Assembly (NCBI RefSeq): GCF_003932955.1
Contig: NZ_QOVY01000009.1
Span: 44,261-108,260 of the forward strand
Direction of reading: 5' to 3'
From: Chryseobacterium sp. SC28
GTDB taxonomy: Bacteria; Bacteroidota; Bacteroidia; Flavobacteriales; Weeksellaceae
Length of the DNA stretch: 64,000 nt
Shown piece after piece: positions 35,244-44,144 of the stretch (positions within the stretch are counted from its first letter, which is position 1; each line of letters opens with the position of its first letter). The notes below the pieces were generated by a model that worked only from the letters and a program-made list of their open reading frames with translations, made no database searches and had not been told where the DNA came from. The translations under genes were made by a program, and so were the position numbers.

Positions 35244-35885
35244 ATGGCATCATTTTTAAAAACTGTACGAAACACCGTCAAATACTGGTATATCCCAGCA
35301 ATTGTCGGTCTGTTATTTATTATTTTAGGGGGCTATTTGTTGTCCGTCCCGGGAGCAACCTACTTTTCTCTGGTTTTGCTTTTTACGTTATCATTCCTTT
35401 TCTCGGGGATTTTGGAGATTGTCTTTTCTATTGAAAACAGAAAAGAGTTGGAAGGCTGGGGCTGGTACCTTGCCGGTGGTATTTTTGCATTGCTGATTGG
35501 TATTCTGCTTCTCGCAAGACCCGATATAGCAGCCACGACGTTACCATTTTTCGTGGGTTTTAGCTTGCTGTTCCGTTCTATTCAGGGTCTGGGTTTTGCA
35601 TTTGAACTAAAAAATTACGGTATCCTTAGGTGGGGCAATCTTGCTATTTTAAGCGTAATAGGTATCGTCTTGTCTTTCATTTTAATTGCCGATCCCATTT
35701 TTACAGGCATATCTTTGGTGCTGATAACTGCTCTTTCTTTTATTTTCGCAGGAATTTACGCTATTGTACTATCTTTTCAACTGAGAAGACTGAAAACACT
35801 TCCCCGAAAAGTAAACCAAGAACTTAAAGACAAAATCGAAGATTTGAAAGAAGAATACTATAAAAGCATTAATAAAAAAGACTAA
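35244..35885 (+). CDS. HdeD-like (DUF308) membrane protein
   Basis: A protein of about 213 residues with six hydrophobic helices and the repeated DUF308 pattern (LLFIILGGYLLSVPG, LAGGIFALLIGILLLARPD, LSVIGIVLSFILIADPIF). E. coli HdeD contributes to acid resistance at high cell density; the function here is inferred. The frame is open to 35187, but ATG 35244 gives a normal start just before helix 1. A charged helical tail (NQELKDKIEDLKEEYY) ends the protein. Confidence 0.82.
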   Translation: MASFLKTVRNTVKYWYIPAIVGLLFIILGGYLLSVPGATYFSLVLLFTLSFLFSGILEIVFSIENRKELEGWGWYLAGGIFALLIGILLLARPDIAATTLPFFVGFSLLFRSIQGLGFAFELKNYGILRWGNLAILSVIGIVLSFILIADPIFTGISLVLITALSFIFAGIYAIVLSFQLRRLKTLPRKVNQELKDKIEDLKEEYYKSINKKD

Positions 35886-35988
35886 ACGTCAAATCGCCAT
35901 TACTAAAGGAACAAATGCTATCAAAAGATACTGTGAAATCCAGAATATATTTGAAGTTGTTCATAAAGTACTAAATTAAAAAACGTAA

Positions 35989-36017
35989 AAATGGGAAGTT
36001 CTGCTTTCCATTTTTTT
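35989..36017 (+). terminator. Rho-independent terminator after the HdeD-like gene
   Basis: A 10-bp stem AAATGGGAAG/CTTTCCATTT (one G-T pair) with loop TTCTG runs into a T tract. It is about 100 bases after the stop and directly abuts the next promoter. Confidence 0.75.
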
Positions 36018-36047
36018 GTTTATAAACAAAGGAAATTAGTAAATTTG
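36015..36047 (+). promoter_or_regulatory. Promoter of the DnaJ-domain gene
   Basis: TTTG at 36015-36018 and TAAATTTG at 36040-36047 are 21 bases apart, a good Bacteroidota promoter. The -7 box ends 4 bases before the GTG start, so the mRNA would be nearly leaderless. Confidence 0.6.
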
Positions 36048-36051
36048 TGCA

Positions 36052-36699
36052 GTGAAGGACTATTACTACTTTCTCGGCATTCCCAAAAATGCTTCTCCCG
36101 AAGATATCAAAAAAGCCTATCGGAAGTTGTCTCTCAAATATCATCCCGACAAGAATGATAATGATGCTTTTTTTTCGGACCGATTCAAAGAGGTGAAAGA
36201 AGCCTACGAAACGCTTACCAATCCTCAGACCAAAAGAATATACGATCAAAATCTCGGCAGCCAACAGCAGAATATCAAAAGTATGTTTCCTCCGAAGATA
36301 AAAAATTTCTCTGCGAACAAAATCAGAGCCCGAAAAGATGAGGAAATCACCATCTATTGGAACACCTATGATGCCGATTTTGTAAAAATAGTTCCCTTTG
36401 GACTGGAAAAACCGGAGGGCGAACGCACCATTCGCATCAAGGAATTCGATTCGCAAGGAAAATTTCAGATTCTGCTACACGCCACCAACACCGTCCTGCA
36501 TAAAACCATTGTCCAAGGAATTACCATCACGGAAGTTTTTGAATCCGAAGCCACATCGGGAAAAGAAAATCCCGGGCAGAACTTCCACGAAAACTTTCGC
36601 AAACCGCCGCAAAAAAAAGAAACCAGCTCCAGAAGGCTGGTCTCTGTTCTTATTTTGGTAGCAATCCTCGTGGTGCTGATTTGGACAATGCTCAACTGA
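36052..36699 (+). CDS. DnaJ-domain protein with C-terminal membrane anchor
   Basis: A 215-residue protein with an N-terminal J domain ([20 protein letters not shown]) and the DnaK-activating HPD motif at residues 31-33. It lacks the Gly/Phe and zinc-finger regions of DnaJ. A beta-rich domain of about 100 residues follows, then a basic linker and a C-terminal membrane helix ([19 protein letters not shown]). It is probably a membrane-tethered co-chaperone recruiting DnaK. GTG at 36052 fits the promoter and gives the J-domain start. Confidence 0.85.
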   Translation: MKDYYYFLGIPKNASPEDIKKAYRKLSLKYHPDKNDNDAFFSDRFKEVKEAYETLTNPQTKRIYDQNLGSQQQNIKSMFPPKIKNFSANKIRARKDEEITIYWNTYDADFVKIVPFGLEKPEGERTIRIKEFDSQGKFQILLHATNTVLHKTIVQGITITEVFESEATSGKENPGQNFHENFRKPPQKKETSSRRLVSVLILVAILVVLIWTMLN

Positions 36700-36732
36700 G
36701 AATCAACAGAGTTTGGTAGTTTTCCGGGTAAA

Positions 36733-37395
36733 CTATTTTAAGTACGGCGCCATCACTTGAGCCCAAAGCCGATAGCCTTCCGGCTTCATGTGGAGCATAT
36801 CGTCCAGAAAAAGATCGGTTCGTACTTGCCCGTTGGCATCGGCCATCACCTTCGTGATATCAATGTAATCTGCCCGCTTTTGTGTTTTGAGGTACGAGGC
36901 GATCATCCGATTGACTTCTGTCACCACGGGCCAAAACTGCGCACGGCTTGGCGAATATTTGATAGAAACATACGCGACGGGAACTTTCGGATATTTTTCC
37001 CGAATCTTTCCGTAGAAGGTTTTGAAGCGTTCGAAAACTTCCGTGGCCGTCGGGTGATCCATCGCAATATCGTTGTCCCCACAGTAGATGACGATCTGCC
37101 TTGGGTGGTAAGGGTCGAGGAGCTCATCTGCATAATAAATGAGATCCACCAGTCTCGATCCGCCAAATCCACGGTTCACAATGGTTTTTCCGGGGAAATA
37201 ATCATTGACATCTGTCCATTTGGTAAAGGAAGAACTTCCGAGGAAGAGGATCGGCTTTTTCGGGATTCCATTTTGCTGATCGATTTTTTTGAATTCCTGA
37301 ATCTCCTTCCAAAAAGGCTTTTCCTGACCAAAAAATAATACAGAGTTTAAAATGATGCTTAAAAAGAAAAGTCTGAACAATCGATGCTGTTTCAT
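36733..37395 (-). CDS. Secreted SGNH/GDSL-type hydrolase
   Basis: A protein of about 220 residues with a signal peptide (LFRLFFLSIILNSVLFFG). SGNH blocks are visible: I, ILFLGSSS (nucleophile Ser55 in G-S-S-S); II, NRGFGGS; III, YCGDNDIA; V, DDMLHMKPEGY with Asp199 and His202. This is a lipase/acylhydrolase or deacetylase of the esterase/lipase family, often acting on polysaccharide acyl groups. ATG 37395 is preferred; an open frame extends to 37449 but would put a non-signal-like stretch before the signal. Confidence 0.85.
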   Translation of the reverse strand: MKQHRLFRLFFLSIILNSVLFFGQEKPFWKEIQEFKKIDQQNGIPKKPILFLGSSSFTKWTDVNDYFPGKTIVNRGFGGSRLVDLIYYADELLDPYHPRQIVIYCGDNDIAMDHPTATEVFERFKTFYGKIREKYPKVPVAYVSIKYSPSRAQFWPVVTEVNRMIASYLKTQKRADYIDITKVMADANGQVRTDLFLDDMLHMKPEGYRLWAQVMAPYLK

Positions 37396-37416
37396 ATTTT
37401 TTAATTTTTTGAAGTT

Positions 37417-37424
37417 CCAAGGTA
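37417..37424 (-). promoter_or_regulatory. Possible -7 box (TACCTTGG) for the SGNH hydrolase gene
   Basis: On the minus strand TACCTTGG lies 21 bases upstream of the start at 37395. It has the same TTGG variant seen before glgB. Confidence 0.3.
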
Positions 37425-37425
37425 C

Positions 37426-37456
37426 AAAAAAACAGCTGCCGAAAAGCAACTGTTTT
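37426..37456 (-). terminator. Rho-independent terminator of the endonuclease I gene
   Basis: An 11-bp stem with one mismatch (37429-37439 with 37446-37456) has a 6-base loop. On the minus strand it is followed by a run of T. It lies 30 bases after the endonuclease stop codon. Confidence 0.7.
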
Positions 37457-37485
37457 GAGGATTTTAAAAATTTATTTATGAAAAA

Positions 37486-38562
37486 TTACTCTACGATAAA
37501 TTTCGTGTTCAATTCCCCTGTTTTCAGGATATAAACTCCTTTGGGCAACTGGTTGAGCCTGATGGTGTTCCCATTTTGGAAAGGATTGTCCACGGTTTGT
37601 ACATTTTGCCCCGTCATATTGTAGATCATCGCTTTTTTGAATTTCTTCAGATCTTGATCTCCGCTTACCGAAATTAAATTGCCCTTCACAGGATTTGGCG
37701 CAATCGTAAGGTTTTTAGAGAAGGAAGCATCATCCACTGCCAGCGGCGCAGCTCCCCAAATTGTGGTGACCCATTCCGGATGATCGATGAAGGGATTTCT
37801 GTTTTTCTGGTAATTATAGGCGGCATTATTACGGACGATTTCTCTCTCCGAGACAGGATCCTGCTGGTTCCATTGCAACATCAAGTTCAGTTCCCAATCC
37901 GCCAGACCCTTGTGGATATTTCCTGGATTAAGGATGTTGCCACTCTCGAAACCGGATAATTTTGTTTCGTATCTCGTCACGAAATAGAGTAATACTCTGG
38001 CTACATCTCCTTTGAATTCATTAATGGGTTCAAACACAGTTCCGGAGTATCCCGGAGAACTGTTGGCGCCCAGTTTGGAACCGTTTTTGGAAGTCCACGT
38101 CGCGCTGCCCACTTTCCCGTACGGATAATTGCTTCTCATCCCGTTCACCTTGCCGTCTGTTGGCAAAATATGTTGGATGTCCGAAACCATCGGGCTGTCT
38201 TGGTTAAAAAGACTTTGGGGAATCGAATGTTCCCTGTTGTAGCAGTCGCCTTCTACAGAATAATTACCGCATTTCTTCACGCCGTGCGTATAATTGTAAG
38301 GATCGGCTCCGGCAGGATTTTCGGAATAAATATCGAGCACCGTGCCATCTTTCTCATAAAAGTTATCGGAATCGGTAGTGGGAAAGCCATTATAAAGACT
38401 ATCATAGCTCTTGGTGATGTAGCCCGCGCTGATGATCTCCCCAAGTTTTGTCTTCAGGGCAAATCCGGTGAGTCCGTTTGCCGTGCTGTAGTAGCCTGCC
38501 GGCTCCTGTGCATTCGCAAAACCAAAGATCATAAAAGATAAGAGTAAAATTGATTTCTTCAT
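37486..38562 (-). CDS. Secreted endonuclease I family nuclease with T9SS C-terminal domain
   Basis: A 358-residue protein. After a signal peptide (LLSFMIFGFANAQ) lies an endonuclease I domain (PF04231) with CYNREHSIPQSLF, the HxxP region of the beta-beta-alpha-metal site, and DIQHILPTDGKVN. The last about 80 residues are a type A T9SS sorting domain (LTIAPNPVKGNLISVSG, ending KGVYILKTG and TKFIVE), which directs transport across the outer membrane by the type IX system. It likely degrades extracellular DNA or RNA for nutrition. Confidence 0.92.
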   Translation of the reverse strand: MKKSILLLSFMIFGFANAQEPAGYYSTANGLTGFALKTKLGEIISAGYITKSYDSLYNGFPTTDSDNFYEKDGTVLDIYSENPAGADPYNYTHGVKKCGNYSVEGDCYNREHSIPQSLFNQDSPMVSDIQHILPTDGKVNGMRSNYPYGKVGSATWTSKNGSKLGANSSPGYSGTVFEPINEFKGDVARVLLYFVTRYETKLSGFESGNILNPGNIHKGLADWELNLMLQWNQQDPVSEREIVRNNAAYNYQKNRNPFIDHPEWVTTIWGAAPLAVDDASFSKNLTIAPNPVKGNLISVSGDQDLKKFKKAMIYNMTGQNVQTVDNPFQNGNTIRLNQLPKGVYILKTGELNTKFIVE

Positions 38563-38692
38563 TTTAAAAAATTAGGGCGTAAAGTTAAGATTAAATTGGT
38601 ATTGAATTTATGTTTTAATATTTTTTAAAGTGTGTTTTAACGATAATATAATGTTGATCTGCTGAATTGGAAAAATGAAAATTTTGGTCAGA

Positions 38693-39895
38693 TTATTTTT
38701 CCACAAGATATCTTTTGTTGACCTTAGAAAAAAGAAAAGAAATGGCAAGGCCAAAAAATAGAGCAATGGCCGAAACAATAAAATAGTTGAACCCTTCAAT
38801 TTTCACGGGAAATGCCAGATTTTCACTCGCTTTGAAAAAGCCTGTCCGAATCTGCAAATACGAAATGGCCGAGCCAAGCACGAGTCCGCAGATCAACCCA
38901 AAGAAAACGATCAGCACGCCTGTGAAGAAGTAAGTCAGCCGAAGATCTATCTTGTCGAAGCCCAGCGCAATCAGTGCCTTAGCTTGCTCTTTCTTGTCCA
39001 GCTGGAGAATCGTAATCGCACCGGCCAAGTTGAAAGTCGTAATGAAGATTACCAAGCCAAAAATCAAATAGATCATCAACTTTTCGGTATTAATCATTTT
39101 CCAAAAAGCGGCGTTCTCTTCAGATTTGGTAGTAATGATTAATTGATTGCCCAATTTTTTGGTCAAATCTGCTTTTACCATTTCCGAATTCTTGGATTCT
39201 CTAAGCTTGATCACCACCTGATAACAAGCCGATTTCGGAAGTCCTAGCAGTTCTTGCGCCAGCTCTATCGGCCCGATGATGTAATTATCCAGTTGATCAT
39301 TTCCCGGAAAAATCCCGCTGACATAGATGTCTTTTTTGCTGAAGATGTCGCTCTCCTGCTGGATGATGCCTTTTCCCGGTTTTGGCATCAAGACCGTTGC
39401 AAAATCCTGACTGGAGTTCACCGGAAGAGAAAGTCGGTTGTCAAGTCCATTTTCCAAGATGACCTCATTGCTGTATTTGAAATCCGGATATTTCCCGTAA
39501 AAAATAGTTTCGTTGATAGGATTGACCTGAATATAAGATGAATCTACCCCTCGCAGATAAGCAATTTCGCCATTGTCTTTGTAGCCCAGATACACCTTTT
39601 CCTCTATTACTTTGGAAAAACTGACAACTTCCTTATTTTTTTTCAGCGTTTCAATGATTTTGTCAATTTCGGGAAGCACTTTTCCCGTTTTGCTACGGAT
39701 GGTGAGGTCGGCGTGTAGATTGGCGATCATATCTTTATTCAGCTCCTCCAATCCCGAAAAAACAGAAATGATGATAAACATCGCTGCCACGGCTGCCACC
39801 ATTGCAAACGCGGCGAGCCACGTGATGAACGTGACGGCCGTGCTTCCTTTGCGGGAGATGAGGTATCGGGATGCTATGTAAAAAGCATTTTTCAA
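38693..39895 (-). CDS. FtsX-like/LolE-type ABC transporter permease
   Basis: A 400-residue MacB-PCD/FtsX-type permease: one N-terminal helix (about 20-48), a large periplasmic domain of about 220 residues, then three C-terminal helices with the FtsX pattern (LDKKEQAKALIALGFDK region between them). The start IASRYLISRKGS is characteristic of LolC/LolE-type lipoprotein-release permeases. No ATPase gene (lolD) is adjacent. The gene begins 13 bases after rbfA on the same strand and is probably co-transcribed. Confidence 0.85.
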   Translation of the reverse strand: MKNAFYIASRYLISRKGSTAVTFITWLAAFAMVAAVAAMFIIISVFSGLEELNKDMIANLHADLTIRSKTGKVLPEIDKIIETLKKNKEVVSFSKVIEEKVYLGYKDNGEIAYLRGVDSSYIQVNPINETIFYGKYPDFKYSNEVILENGLDNRLSLPVNSSQDFATVLMPKPGKGIIQQESDIFSKKDIYVSGIFPGNDQLDNYIIGPIELAQELLGLPKSACYQVVIKLRESKNSEMVKADLTKKLGNQLIITTKSEENAAFWKMINTEKLMIYLIFGLVIFITTFNLAGAITILQLDKKEQAKALIALGFDKIDLRLTYFFTGVLIVFFGLICGLVLGSAISYLQIRTGFFKASENLAFPVKIEGFNYFIVSAIALFFGLAISFLFSKVNKRYLVEK

Positions 39896-39908
39896 TATCG
39901 CGGAGGAT

Positions 39909-40268
39909 TTATAGAATCGGGTTGTCGCCTTCGCCCTTTAGTTCCCTTTCGATGCGCTCTACATCGTCGAGACTGGTGTCGATATAAAAAACAAGTTGCG
40001 GAATAATGCGCACCTGTTTAGACATCTTTTGCCCGATATAGTTGCGGTAGAAGGAGTGGTTGCTGTTGATTTCCTTCATAATGGGTTCTCGCAGTTCGGG
40101 CGGAAAAATGCTGAGATATATTTTGGCGATGCTGAGATCTGCAGTCACTTTCACATCAGAAACCGAGACCAAGAAGCTCTGTTTGCTTTCCGCAGCCTGC
40201 TTGCGGAAGATTTCCGCCATATCTTCCTGAATGATTTGTGCTACTTTTCTTTGTCTGTTGCTTTCCAT
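39909..40268 (-). CDS. rbfA: 30S ribosome-binding factor A
   Basis: A 119-residue KH-fold protein for late 16S rRNA processing and cold adaptation. The family start RQRKVAQIIQEDMAEIF and the VSVSDVKVTADLSIAKIYLS segment are present, ending with VRIIPQLVFYIDTSLDD. Length is normal. A minus-strand TAAATTTG box ends 8 bases before its ATG. It leads an operon with the FtsX-like permease, as in many flavobacteria. Confidence 0.95.
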   Translation of the reverse strand: MESNRQRKVAQIIQEDMAEIFRKQAAESKQSFLVSVSDVKVTADLSIAKIYLSIFPPELREPIMKEINSNHSFYRNYIGQKMSKQVRIIPQLVFYIDTSLDDVERIERELKGEGDNPIL

Positions 40269-40276
40269 AAATGATG

Positions 40277-40284
40277 CAAATTTA
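40277..40284 (-). promoter_or_regulatory. -7 box (TAAATTTG) for rbfA
   Basis: On the minus strand TAAATTTG lies 8 bases before the rbfA ATG. No clear -33 element is seen. Confidence 0.4.
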
Positions 40285-40472
40285 GTGTTTTTGTTTTGAA
40301 TTTTGTGCAGCAGTTTGAGTTAAAGACTCAGAACCTATCGGGTTGGATTTTATTAAAACTTTAAGGCATATTTTTAAAGTTAATCCTTGGAGGTTTTGTA
40401 CATTTGGAAATAGATTTTAACCCAATTCTTTTGAGAAATGCAGCGAATTTTTAATTAAAATATCTCTTAATA

Positions 40473-41771
40473 ATGACAACAAAATACGAACAATTGCCAA
40501 GTTCTCTTTTCGTGAAAAACAGAAAGAAATTTGCGGAAAAACTATTACCAAAATCCTTAGCCGTTTTTAATTCCAACGATATTTATCCGATAAGTGCAGA
40601 CTCCACAATGCCATTTCAGCAGCACCGAGACATCTTTTATCTCAGCGGCGTCGATCAGGAGGAGAGCATTTTGGTTATTTTTCCGGATGCCTATCTCGAA
40701 GAAAATCGGGAAATCTTGTTTTTAAGAGAAACCAACGAGCATATTGCCATTTGGGAAGGCGAAAAACTGAACAAAGAACAAGCGACGGCCGTTTCCGGAA
40801 TCAAAACCGTGTATTGGCTCAGCGATTTCGACAGAATTTTCAAAAGCCTGATGTACGAAGCAGAAAATGTTTATCTCAATAAAAATGAACATTACAGAAG
40901 TGCTGTGGAAACAGAAACCCGCGAAGACCGCTTCATCAAAAAGCTAAAAAAAGACTACCCAATGCACCATTACTTGCGAAGCAATCCGATTCTTCAGCGG
41001 CTGAGAAGCGTGAAAGAACCGGAAGAATTGGCATTGATCCAAACCGCCTGCAATATCACGGAAAAAGGAATCAGAAGATTGTTAGGTTTCATCAAACCAG
41101 ATGTTTGGGAATATGAAATCGAAGCAGAATTGATCCACGAATTTATAAAAAACCGAAGCCGAGGTTTTGCCTATTCGCCGATCGTTGCAACCGGGAACAA
41201 TGCCAATGTTTTGCATTACATTGCCAACAACAAGCAGTGCAAAGATGGCGAGCTGATCCTGCTGGATGTAGGCGCAGAATATGCCAACTATTCCAGCGAT
41301 CTGAGCCGCACGATTCCTGTGAGCGGCAGATATTCCGACAGACAGAAAGAGGTTTATAACTCGCTTTTGCGATGCAAAGCAGAAGCAGAAGAGCGCTTGG
41401 TTGCCGGGAATAACTGGGACAGATTTCATAAGGAAATGGGCGAAGTTTACACCAAAGAGTTGCTTCAATTGGGATTAATCGACAAAGCGGATGTCCAAAA
41501 CGAAGATCCGAAATGGCCGGCCTACAAAAAGTTTATGATGCACGGAACCTCGCATCACATGGGCTTGGATACACACGACTACGGCATCCTGACCGATGAT
41601 TTTGTAGAGAATATGGTTTTTACCAACGAACCCGGATTTTATATTCCGGCGGAAGGTTTTGGCATCAGGATCGAGGACGATTATGTCATCCAGGCTTCCG
41701 GAAAACCGTTTAATTTGATGGCCAATATTCCCATCACAGTTGAAGAAATCGAAGATTTGATGAATGCTTAA
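40473..41771 (+). CDS. pepP: Xaa-Pro aminopeptidase (aminopeptidase P)
   Basis: A 432-residue M24 metallopeptidase releasing N-terminal residues next to proline. The N-terminal aminopeptidase P domain (about 1-170) precedes the pita-bread catalytic domain. The two-metal ligands are visible in LLDVGAEYANYSSDLSRT (two Asp), HGTSHHMGLDTHD (His), FTNEPGFYIP (Glu) and IRIEDDYVI (Glu). It ends at a strong bidirectional terminator. Confidence 0.94.
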   Translation: MTTKYEQLPSSLFVKNRKKFAEKLLPKSLAVFNSNDIYPISADSTMPFQQHRDIFYLSGVDQEESILVIFPDAYLEENREILFLRETNEHIAIWEGEKLNKEQATAVSGIKTVYWLSDFDRIFKSLMYEAENVYLNKNEHYRSAVETETREDRFIKKLKKDYPMHHYLRSNPILQRLRSVKEPEELALIQTACNITEKGIRRLLGFIKPDVWEYEIEAELIHEFIKNRSRGFAYSPIVATGNNANVLHYIANNKQCKDGELILLDVGAEYANYSSDLSRTIPVSGRYSDRQKEVYNSLLRCKAEAEERLVAGNNWDRFHKEMGEVYTKELLQLGLIDKADVQNEDPKWPAYKKFMMHGTSHHMGLDTHDYGILTDDFVENMVFTNEPGFYIPAEGFGIRIEDDYVIQASGKPFNLMANIPITVEEIEDLMNA

Positions 41772-41826
41772 GAAAGCAATCAAACTTTAGATATGGGAGT
41801 AATTCAGCATCAAAAAATTTGACATA

Positions 41827-41864
41827 AAAAATCCTGATCATACCTAAAAATGGTCGGGATTTTT
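41827..41864. terminator. Bidirectional terminator between pepP and a converging esterase gene
   Basis: A 15-bp stem (41827-41841 with 41850-41864, three G-T pairs) has an 8-base loop and A/T tracts on both sides. It can end both converging transcripts. Confidence 0.85.
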
Positions 41865-41879
41865 GTTTTATAAAGTCCG

Positions 41880-42518
41880 TTATTTCTTGAAAAATTCCAT
41901 CAGATCCATATAGTTTTTCTGGTTCACGCCGTGGCCTGACATATACTCCCGGAACGAGAAATAGGCGCCTAAATCATAAAGCAGTTCGGCGCCTTTTTTG
42001 GCCCATTCCAATGGGATTACCACATCATCGGTGCCGTGGGAGATGAAGAATCTGAGATGTTGCAGCTTTTTCTTGTCTTTTACGATGTTTTTCAGCATTT
42101 TTTCTTCCGGATAAGTACTGAGGCAAGCTATTTTCGAGAACAACTCCGGATATTGCAAAGCCAATGCATAAACAATCATTCCGCCTTGGCTGAAACCGCA
42201 GAGATGTGTTTGGTTATTGGTCAATCCATAATAGTTGGAGATTTTAAGGATATTTTCCAACACTATTTTCACGGATTCCAGAGCTTGGGTTTCGTCAACA
42301 AAATTTTCTTCGTTCATAAAATCGAGGTCAAACCAAGCATAGCCGCCATTTTCGGTATCCCTCGGAGCCCGGAAACTCACAATTAGCCAATCCTGCGGCA
42401 AAGTGGGTGCAAAACTGAAAAGATCCTGCTCATTGCTGGCAAAACCGTGCAGAAGAAACAAAATGGGTGTCTCCGGTGTGATATTTTGTGGTTCTCGTAC
42501 GAGATATTTTAAGTCCAT
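41880..42518 (-). CDS. Alpha/beta hydrolase, phospholipase/carboxylesterase family
   Basis: A 212-residue cytoplasmic serine hydrolase of the YpfH/acyl-protein thioesterase type. The oxyanion segment LLHGFASNE is near residue 22-30, the nucleophile Ser110 in CGFSQGG, the acid Asp in SHGTDDVV, and the catalytic His in MSGHGV. No signal peptide is present. The substrate is unknown (short-chain esters or lysophospholipids in relatives). The start at 42518 lies next to low-complexity repeats. Confidence 0.85.
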   Translation of the reverse strand: MDLKYLVREPQNITPETPILFLLHGFASNEQDLFSFAPTLPQDWLIVSFRAPRDTENGGYAWFDLDFMNEENFVDETQALESVKIVLENILKISNYYGLTNNQTHLCGFSQGGMIVYALALQYPELFSKIACLSTYPEEKMLKNIVKDKKKLQHLRFFISHGTDDVVIPLEWAKKGAELLYDLGAYFSFREYMSGHGVNQKNYMDLMEFFKK

Positions 42519-42530
42519 ATTCTGAGGATA

Positions 42531-42616
42531 ATTGTAAATGTAAATTGTAAATTGTAAAAAGTAAAAAGTAAAAAAGTACTATGTATTTTTATCTAAAGTA
42601 TAATTGTAAAAAGTAC
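42531..42616. repeat. A+T-rich short-unit repeats (TGTAAA/AAAAGTA)
   Basis: About 85 bases between the esterase and tyrS consist of repeated TGTAAATTGTAAA- and AAAAAGTA-like units. They are probably slippage-derived spacer, with no gene. Confidence 0.6.
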
Positions 42617-42636
42617 AACGTATTTTATTAATTATT

Positions 42637-43932
42637 TTAAAATACTGAAACGATGAAATAATTCTTTTTCCCTTTTTGCATCAACAAAAATTTCCCATCA
42701 ATCAAATCACTTTCCGAAACTGAAAAATCTTCACCAACTTTGGTTTTGTTAATTGAAATTGCATTGCCGGCCAATTCTCTTTTCGCTTCTCCTTTAGATT
42801 TAAGGAAACCCGTTTTTTCTGAGATCAAATCAATAATATTGCTTCCAATCACATCGGACTTCGATAATTCTTTTTGAGGAACGCCTTCGAAAATCTGAAG
42901 AAATAGTTCTTGATCCAGACTTACCAAATCTTCTGCAGTGGACTGCCCGAAAAGGATGTTCGATGCTTTTACGGCTTTTTCGTATTCATCTTTTCCGTGA
43001 ACCCAAATCGTGACTTCTTCAGCCAATTTTTTCTGCAGTTGACGTTCGTGAGCAGCCTTTTTGTGTTCTTCTACCAAAGTTTCGATCGCTTCTTTCGGAA
43101 GGAAAGTATAGAATTTGATGAATCTCTCGGCGTCGGCATCCGTGGCATTCAGCCAGAATTGGTAGAATTTGTACGGCGAGGTTTTCTTGGCATCCAACCA
43201 GTAATTCTCGCCACTTTCCGACTTCCCGAATTTGGATCCGTCCGCTTTTGTAATCAATGGAACGGTGAGGGCAAACGCTTCTCCGCGTGCTTTTCTTCGG
43301 ATCAATTCCGTTCCGGTCGTGATATTTCCCCATTGGTCCGATCCACCCATTTGAAGTTTCACGCCTTGGTTTTCGTAAAGATGCAGATAATCGTAACCTT
43401 GCAAAAGTTGATAAGTGAATTCGGTAAAGCTCATTCCGTCAACGCCTTCTTTGCCGGACAATCTGTTTTTCACAGAATCCTTTGCCATCATATAATTCAC
43501 GGTGATGTGCTTCCCGATATTTTTGGCAAAATCGAGGAAGGTAAAATCCTTCATCCAATCATAATTATTGACCAGAATCGCTTTGTTGTCGCCGTCGCCA
43601 TCAAATTCCAAGAATCTTGACAGCTGATTTTTAAGACAATCGACGTAATGGAGTAGTGTTTCTTCACTCAAAAGATTACGTTCTGCGGATTTTCCCGAAG
43701 GATCGCCAATCATTCCTGTGGCGCCGCCAATCAAGGCAATCGGCTGGTGACCGTGCTGCTGAAAATGCGCCAGAATTTTGATCTGAATGAGGCTTCCGAT
43801 ATGCAAAGAATCTGCTGTCGGGTCAAATCCGATGTAGGCTTTCGTCATTTCTTTGTTCAGCTGTTCCTCCGTTCCCGGCGTCATATCCGAAAAAAGACCG
43901 CGCCATTTCAGTTCTTCAATAAATGCATTCAT
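42637..43932 (-). CDS. tyrS: Tyrosyl-tRNA synthetase
   Basis: A 431-residue class I synthetase. HIGS at residues 44-47 and KFGKS near 232 are the two class I signatures, and the C-terminal S4-like RNA-binding domain ([15 protein letters not shown]) is present. The frame is open to 43980, but a minus-strand TATCTTTG -7 box at 43952-43959 lies within that extension, so ATG 43932 is the start; it also gives the normal family N-terminus ([14 protein letters not shown]). Confidence 0.95.
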   Translation of the reverse strand: MNAFIEELKWRGLFSDMTPGTEEQLNKEMTKAYIGFDPTADSLHIGSLIQIKILAHFQQHGHQPIALIGGATGMIGDPSGKSAERNLLSEETLLHYVDCLKNQLSRFLEFDGDGDNKAILVNNYDWMKDFTFLDFAKNIGKHITVNYMMAKDSVKNRLSGKEGVDGMSFTEFTYQLLQGYDYLHLYENQGVKLQMGGSDQWGNITTGTELIRRKARGEAFALTVPLITKADGSKFGKSESGENYWLDAKKTSPYKFYQFWLNATDADAERFIKFYTFLPKEAIETLVEEHKKAAHERQLQKKLAEEVTIWVHGKDEYEKAVKASNILFGQSTAEDLVSLDQELFLQIFEGVPQKELSKSDVIGSNIIDLISEKTGFLKSKGEAKRELAGNAISINKTKVGEDFSVSESDLIDGKFLLMQKGKKNYFIVSVF

Positions 43933-43951
43933 TCTCTTCAAAAATTTCGTG

Positions 43952-43959
43952 CAAAGATA
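43952..43959 (-). promoter_or_regulatory. -7 box (TATCTTTG) for tyrS
   Basis: On the minus strand TATCTTTG lies 19 bases upstream of the ATG at 43932. It supports that start over the upstream one at 43980. Confidence 0.45.
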
Positions 43960-44112
43960 AGAATTAGAAGTTGTACTCATTTGCTGTCTCCGGGTTTCTG
44001 GATTATTTTTTGGAAGATTATTTTTGGACTATCAAGACACTTTATTAAATATTCATAAAAATCGTATTTATTTTAATTTTTCAAATAATAAACAATCTTT
44101 AAATATTTTTCA

Positions 44113-44120
44113 TAGTTTTG
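44113..44120 (+). promoter_or_regulatory. -7 box (TAGTTTTG) upstream of the coupled secreted-protein genes
   Basis: TAGTTTTG matches TAnnTTTG, 24 bases before ATG 44145, in A+T-rich DNA. No clear -33 element is seen. Confidence 0.4.
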
Positions 44121-44144
44121 TAAAAATTGTTAAATTTTTAATAA